From assembly GCF_013343235.1 (NCBI RefSeq), contig NZ_CP040094.1:7311001-7375000 (forward strand): a DNA stretch of 64,000 nucleotides, read 5' to 3'. The DNA comes from Nostoc sp. TCL240-02 (GTDB taxonomy: Bacteria > Cyanobacteriota > Cyanobacteriia > Cyanobacteriales > Nostocaceae). Made by a program: the position numbers and the translations under genes. Below are positions 59,905 through 64,000 of this stretch, one piece after another; position 1 is the first letter of the stretch; each line of letters opens with the position of its first letter. The notes under the pieces are model-generated. The model searched no databases, was not told the DNA's origin, and saw only the letters and a list, made by a program, of their open reading frames with translations.

Positions 59905-61170
59905 TTACTGATTTTGATGCTTCGATTCTTCCTTCAAAGGAATAAAAAAGATAGCAATCATCCCAGGAATAGTAAACAAACAAACCAAGACAAAAAATAA
60001 TGGATAGCCAAAAGACTTTTGGAGATAACCGCTAACTAATCCAGGTAACATCATTCCTAAAGCCATAATGCCAGTGGATATGGCAAAATGAGAAGTTTTA
60101 TATTCGCCTTGGCAAATATACATTAAATAAACGCTAAAAGCTGTAAATCCAAAACCATACCCAAATTGCTCTAATGAAACCAAGGGATATATTAATTTTA
60201 ACGAAGGTTTAGCATAAGCCATATATACATAAAATATATCAGGCAAGTTTAATGCCAAAGCCATAGGAAATAGACACTTTTTTAATCCATATTTTGAAAT
60301 TAGCAATCCTCCTAAAATTCCTCCACAAATCAGGGAGATTACCCCAAAAGTACCGTATACTAGCCCAACATCTGACGTTGATAGCCCTAAGCCTCCTACT
60401 TCTGGTTTGTCCAATAAAAACAAAGAGGCTATCTTGACAAGCATCGCTTCGCCAAATCTGTAGAGCAAGATAAAAGCTATAATACTGATAATTTTATCTT
60501 GAGCAAAATATGAGCTAATGATAGACCAAAATGGTATATTTTCTCTAACTTGTATTTGCCGTTGGTTATCTGATTCCGGTAATGGTAAAATTAAGCGATG
60601 GGAAATAAACAGGATTGCTAAAATTAAAGCTGAGAATCCAATAGCAATAGTCCAGCTTAAAGGAATGTTGTTGAGAGATACTTCAAGCTGACCTGCTAAG
60701 ACGACTAATATTCCTGAACCGAAGATAACAGCCATTCTATAAAACAGTGAGCGAATGCCGACAAAGAAGGCTTGTTGTTCTGGAGATAAGGCGAGGAGGT
60801 AGAAGCCATCTGTAGCAATGTCATAAGTTGCAGAAATAAATGCTCCTATTGTTAATGCTACAAGGGAGATGAAAAAGAAATTTGGCAGTTGTAGGGAGAA
60901 GGCTATTAAACCCAAACAAGCGAACATGGCAAATTGGGTATAGAGTATCCATTTGCGTTTGGTAGAGTAAATATCAATGATTGGGGCCCAAAACATTTTG
61001 ATGACCCAAGGTAGATAGAGGAAGCTTGTCCAAAGGGCAATTTGGGCGTTATCGATTCCGAGTTTTTTGTAAAAGATTACGGAAACTGTGTTGATGATAA
61101 TGTAAGGGATGCCGGAGGTGAAATAGAGGGTGGGAATGAATTTCCAAGGGGAGGTTGTTTGGTGTTTCAT
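59905..61170 (-). CDS. AmpG-like MFS permease
   Basis: A 421-residue MFS transporter from ATG 61170 (MKHQTTSPWKFIPTLYF); the upstream 20 codons of the open frame are repeat-derived. Twelve hydrophobic helices; TSGIPYIIINTVSVIFYKKL and YLPWVIKMFWAPIIDIYSTK (the AmpG-like loop 2-3 signature, D-x-Y-x-T-K-R) suggest the AmpG/SLC33 group that imports anhydro-muropeptides. GFYLLALSPEQQAFFVGIRS is also typical. The kinase gene downstream on the same strand supports a role in cell-wall sugar recycling. A GxxExxY gene and 60-bp repeats lie upstream. Confidence 0.85.
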   Translation of the reverse strand: MKHQTTSPWKFIPTLYFTSGIPYIIINTVSVIFYKKLGIDNAQIALWTSFLYLPWVIKMFWAPIIDIYSTKRKWILYTQFAMFACLGLIAFSLQLPNFFFISLVALTIGAFISATYDIATDGFYLLALSPEQQAFFVGIRSLFYRMAVIFGSGILVVLAGQLEVSLNNIPLSWTIAIGFSALILAILFISHRLILPLPESDNQRQIQVRENIPFWSIISSYFAQDKIISIIAFILLYRFGEAMLVKIASLFLLDKPEVGGLGLSTSDVGLVYGTFGVISLICGGILGGLLISKYGLKKCLFPMALALNLPDIFYVYMAYAKPSLKLIYPLVSLEQFGYGFGFTAFSVYLMYICQGEYKTSHFAISTGIMALGMMLPGLVSGYLQKSFGYPLFFVLVCLFTIPGMIAIFFIPLKEESKHQNQ

Positions 61171-61180
61171 GGATTTGGGG

Positions 61181-61240
61181 AACGAACCGCGTTCGCGCTT
61201 CGCGTCTCGTAGAGAAGGCACGAAGTACACGAAGGAAGAG
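61181..61240. repeat. 60-bp inverted-repeat arm, left
   Basis: This arm starts AACGAACCGCGTTCGCGCTT and is the reverse complement, with two mismatches, of 61640-61699. It ends exactly at the stop codon of the GxxExxY gene at 61241. Smaller pieces of the same repeat (TAGCGTAGCGG, CTGAGCGAAG) occur elsewhere in the window. Confidence 0.85.
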
Positions 61241-61630
61241 TTAAGAAGAGAGGATAATGCGTTTGATGCCTTGTTTTAGGATGGGGACGTTAAAGTTGAT
61301 TAGAAGGGCAAGGGGATGTTTGGTCATTTTGAGGTAAGAGATGACTTGGGATTCATGGATAGGAGCTAGGTTTTGAACGGCTTTTAATTCAACAACTACA
61401 ACATCACCAACGAGAAAATCTAATTGTCCCTCGCCAACGGGATGCCCTTTATATTCCACTGCCACTGGATGTTTAGATTTATGAGGTATTCCACGCATTA
61501 TAAATTCCAGTTTTAGCGCCTTGTGATACACCTCCTCCAAAAATCCTGGCCCCAACATCCTATGTACCTCAATCGCTGCGCCAATCACAGCATACACTAG
61601 CTTCTCCGGCTCATCACCAAACTGCCTCAT
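61241..61630 (-). CDS. GxxExxY family protein
   Basis: A 129-residue protein from ATG 61630 (MRQFGDEPEKLVYAVIGAAI); the longer frame continues into a repeat and adds a translated repeat, so I exclude it. The signature GPGFLEEVYHKALKLEF (the GxxExxY box) and GQLDFLVGDVVVVELKAVQN are typical. The conserved D-x-E/K-like residues (DFLVGD...ELK) resemble PD-(D/E)XK nucleases, but no biochemical function has been settled for this family. Its 60-bp flanking inverted repeats fit the idea of a mobile or selfish unit. Confidence 0.87.
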   Translation of the reverse strand: MRQFGDEPEKLVYAVIGAAIEVHRMLGPGFLEEVYHKALKLEFIMRGIPHKSKHPVAVEYKGHPVGEGQLDFLVGDVVVVELKAVQNLAPIHESQVISYLKMTKHPLALLINFNVPILKQGIKRIILSS

Positions 61631-61639
61631 CCTTCTTTC

Positions 61640-61699
61640 CTCTTCCTTCGCGTACTTCGCGCCTTCTCTACGAGACGCGAAGCGCGAACGCGGTTCGTT
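61640..61699. repeat. 60-bp inverted-repeat arm, right
   Basis: Reverse complement of the left arm at 61181-61240 (two mismatches: CGC versus CAC at two sites). It begins 9 bp upstream of the GxxExxY start codon, so the arms enclose that gene almost exactly. Confidence 0.85.
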
Positions 61700-61761
61700 T
61701 CCATAATCCCCCTCCAACCCTATGGCAAAATTTATAAAAGTCCTTCCTTAGTTTTCCCAGC

Positions 61762-64000
61762 ATGACCGCAACCATTCCCAATCTCCCTAGTCTCTACGAC
61801 CCCTTTTCCACCGAAGCCAAGTGGCAAAAATTCTGGGAAGACAACCAAGTTTACAAAGCTGACCCCACCAAAGGCGGCGAACCCTACTGCATCGTCATTC
61901 CCCCCCCAAATGTCACCGGCAGCTTACACATGGGTCACGCCTTTGAAAGTGCCCTAATTGATACCCTCGTGCGCTACCACCGGATGCAGGGACGCAATAC
62001 CCTATGGCTACCCGGAACTGACCACGCCAGCATTGCTGTGCATTCTATGCTGGAAAAGCAACTCAAAAAAGAGGGTAAGACTCGCTACGAATTGGGGCGC
62101 GAGAACTTCCTAGAACGCGCTTGGCAATGGAAAGCGGAGTCTGAGGGAACGATTCTGAATCAGCTACGACGCTTGGGTGTCTCGGTGGACTGGTCACGGG
62201 AAAGGTTTACCCTGGATGAGGGTTTATCTAAAGCTGTTGTCGAGGCATTTACTTGCCTCTACGAGGAAGGCTTAATTTATCGTGGTGAATATTTAGTTAA
62301 CTGGTGTCCAGCTTCCCAGTCGGCTGTGTCTGACGTGGAAGTGGAAAATCAAGAGGTGAATGGAAATCTCTGGCACTTCCGCTATCCCCTCACCGATGGT
62401 TCCGGTTTTGTAGAGGTAGCGACAACTCGACCAGAAACGATGCTGGGCGATACAGCAGTAGCAGTTAATCCCAATGACGATCGCTACAAACATCTCATTG
62501 GCAAAACTCTAACTCTGCCAATTCTACAACGAGAAATTCCCATTATTGGCGATGAATTCGTTGATCCCACCTTTGGCACAGGTTGCGTGAAGGTGACTCC
62601 CGCCCATGACCCGAACGATTTTGACATGGGTAAGCGTCACAATCTGCCGTTAATCAACATTATGAACAAAGACGGCACTCTCAACGCCAATGCTGGTGAG
62701 TTTCAAGGACAAGACCGCTTTGTTGCGAGAAAAAATGTGGTTTCTCGCCTAGAAGCAGATGGCTTTTTGGTGAAAATAGAAGATTATAAACATACCGTTC
62801 CCTACAGCGATCGCGGTAAAGTACCTATTGAACCCCTCCTCTCAACTCAGTGGTTTGTCAAAATTCGCCCCCTAGCTGATAACACTCTGGAATTCCTCGA
62901 CCAGCAAACTTCGCCAGAGTTTGTCCCTCAACGCTGGACTAAGGTGTATCGTGATTGGCTAGTAAAACTCAAAGATTGGTGTATCTCTCGCCAATTATGG
63001 TGGGGACACCAAATTCCGGCTTGGTACGCTATCAGTGAAACGGATGGGCAAATTACCGATAACACGCCGTTTATAGTAGCAAAATCAGAAAGCGAAGCTT
63101 GGGAAAAAGCTAAATCACAATTTGGCGAAAATGTCAAGTTAGAACAAGACCCAGATGTGCTAGATACTTGGTTTTCTTCTGGACTCTGGCCGTTTTCGAC
63201 TTTAGGCTGGCCGGAACAAACTCAGGATTTAGCAACTTACTACCCGACTACTACTTTGGTGACAGGCTTTGACATCATCTTTTTCTGGGTAGCTAGAATG
63301 ACAATGATGGCTGGGCATTTTACGCAGCAAATGCCTTTCAAAACAGTTTACATCCACGGCTTGGTGCTGGATGAAAAAGGTCAGAAGATGTCAAAGACCA
63401 AAGGTAATGGCATTGATCCATTGTTATTAATTGACAAATATGGTACTGATGCCCTGCGCTATACCCTAATTAGGGAAGTGGCTGGCGCGGGTCAAGATAT
63501 CCGCTTAGAATACGATCGCAAAAAGGATGAATCAGCATCTGTAGAGGCATCCCGCAACTTTGCAAATAAGTTGTGGAACGCAGCCCGGTTTGTGATGATG
63601 AATTTGGATGGACAAACGCCGCAACAATTAGGGAATCCAGTAGCCACAGAATTGAGCGATCGCTGGATCATCTCGCGGTATCATCAAGTTGTCAAACAAA
63701 CCACTAATTACATCAATAATTACGGTTTAGGGGAAGCAGCAAAAGGACTCTACGAGTTTATTTGGGGTGATTTCTGCGATCAGTATATTGAACTAGCAAA
63801 ATCCAGATTGCAAGCAGATGCCGAGCCCGCATCACGGCGGGTAGCACAGCAAACCCTCGGTTACGTGCTGGAAGGAGTTTTGAAACTGCTTCATCCCTTC
63901 ATGCCTCATATCACCGAAGAAATTTGGCAAACTCTCACCCAACAACCAGCAGATTCTCTACAAACTTTACCATTGCAAATCTATCCTCAGATAGATGCAA
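61762..64000 (+). CDS. valS: Valyl-tRNA synthetase (partial, N-terminal 746 codons)
   Basis: A class I aminoacyl-tRNA synthetase from ATG 61762 running past the right edge. It begins [20 protein letters not shown]. The HIGH signature appears as [13 protein letters not shown] (about 54-66) and KMSKS as [15 protein letters not shown] (about 539-553), with [13 protein letters not shown] and the valine-specific editing domain (about 190-380) between them. It charges tRNA-Val. The remaining anticodon-binding and C-terminal coiled-coil regions lie outside the window. The frame seems undisturbed. Confidence 0.96.
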   Translation, partial: MTATIPNLPSLYDPFSTEAKWQKFWEDNQVYKADPTKGGEPYCIVIPPPNVTGSLHMGHAFESALIDTLVRYHRMQGRNTLWLPGTDHASIAVHSMLEKQLKKEGKTRYELGRENFLERAWQWKAESEGTILNQLRRLGVSVDWSRERFTLDEGLSKAVVEAFTCLYEEGLIYRGEYLVNWCPASQSAVSDVEVENQEVNGNLWHFRYPLTDGSGFVEVATTRPETMLGDTAVAVNPNDDRYKHLIGKTLTLPILQREIPIIGDEFVDPTFGTGCVKVTPAHDPNDFDMGKRHNLPLINIMNKDGTLNANAGEFQGQDRFVARKNVVSRLEADGFLVKIEDYKHTVPYSDRGKVPIEPLLSTQWFVKIRPLADNTLEFLDQQTSPEFVPQRWTKVYRDWLVKLKDWCISRQLWWGHQIPAWYAISETDGQITDNTPFIVAKSESEAWEKAKSQFGENVKLEQDPDVLDTWFSSGLWPFSTLGWPEQTQDLATYYPTTTLVTGFDIIFFWVARMTMMAGHFTQQMPFKTVYIHGLVLDEKGQKMSKTKGNGIDPLLLIDKYGTDALRYTLIREVAGAGQDIRLEYDRKKDESASVEASRNFANKLWNAARFVMMNLDGQTPQQLGNPVATELSDRWIISRYHQVVKQTTNYINNYGLGEAAKGLYEFIWGDFCDQYIELAKSRLQADAEPASRRVAQQTLGYVLEGVLKLLHPFMPHITEEIWQTLTQQPADSLQTLPLQIYPQIDA

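Noticed and set aside
1..64000. tRNA or rRNA genes
   Set aside because: I looked through the intergenic regions and saw no cloverleaf or rRNA-like sequence, but this was by eye; a tRNAscan-SE run would be decisive.

Overview
The window looks like chromosome from a filamentous, probably heterocystous, cyanobacterium of the Nostoc/Anabaena/Calothrix group. The signs are abundant HIP1 octamers (GCGATCGC), many heptameric short tandem repeats between genes (CCCCAAT-, GGGGACT-, TTGGGCA- and TGACTAA-type), a photosystem I gene (psaM), large multi-PAS/GAF hybrid histidine kinases, a PEP-CTERM protein, and a fairly low G+C content. Most genes are housekeeping or signalling genes separated by long, repeat-rich and partly decayed intergenic DNA.

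Layout. 1-2.2 kb: end of a YkgJ-type cysteine-cluster protein, a pair of half-size GDT1/UPF0016 cation transporters, and a BtuF-like cobalamin-binding protein. 2.4-13 kb: signalling, with a histidine kinase whose upstream PAS domain has decayed, a GNAT pseudogene, a histidine-box hydroxylase-like protein, then a GAF kinase, a five-PAS hybrid kinase and a single-domain response regulator in series. 13-25 kb: PEP-CTERM protein, aldo/keto reductase, a BioD/Pta-N-like protein, a DprA-like protein, MAPEG, YajQ, GST, a TPR protein, psaM, a D-ribulose-kinase-like FGGY kinase and an unknown protein. 25.6-31.2 kb: a BMP-type nucleoside ABC importer operon interrupted by a toxin-antitoxin module whose toxin has an in-frame stop. 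31-41.9 kb: DUF2214 protein, ClC channel flanked by two copies of a MITE-like element, an IS5-type transposase relic, a sucrose-phosphate-synthase-like glycosyltransferase, glgX, and an NTF2-like protein followed by a GT2 glycosyltransferase.

41.9-57.8 kb is the accessory part. It holds a HEPN-like/OST-HTH protein, a D-aminoacylase-like amidohydrolase, an orphan XRE regulator, an HNH nuclease, and then a dense co-directional cluster. The cluster encodes an Mpo1-like protein, three Rieske oxygenases, two ferritin-like/AurF-like di-iron proteins, a plant-type [2Fe-2S] ferredoxin, a histidine-box hydroxylase, a hexapeptide-repeat protein and a GH3-type adenylating enzyme. It reads as a biosynthetic pathway for a multiply oxidised, acyl-activated product that I cannot match to a known one. 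An ATPase plus TOPRIM-like gene pair, with the architecture of a defence module, sits inside it.

58-64 kb: dienelactone hydrolase, a peptidoglycan-recycling-like pair (AmpG-like permease and BadF/NagK-like sugar kinase), a GxxExxY gene enclosed by 60-bp inverted repeats, and the first part of valS, which runs off the window.

All calls come from reading the sequence and from knowledge of protein families. No database search was run. Domain limits are approximate.
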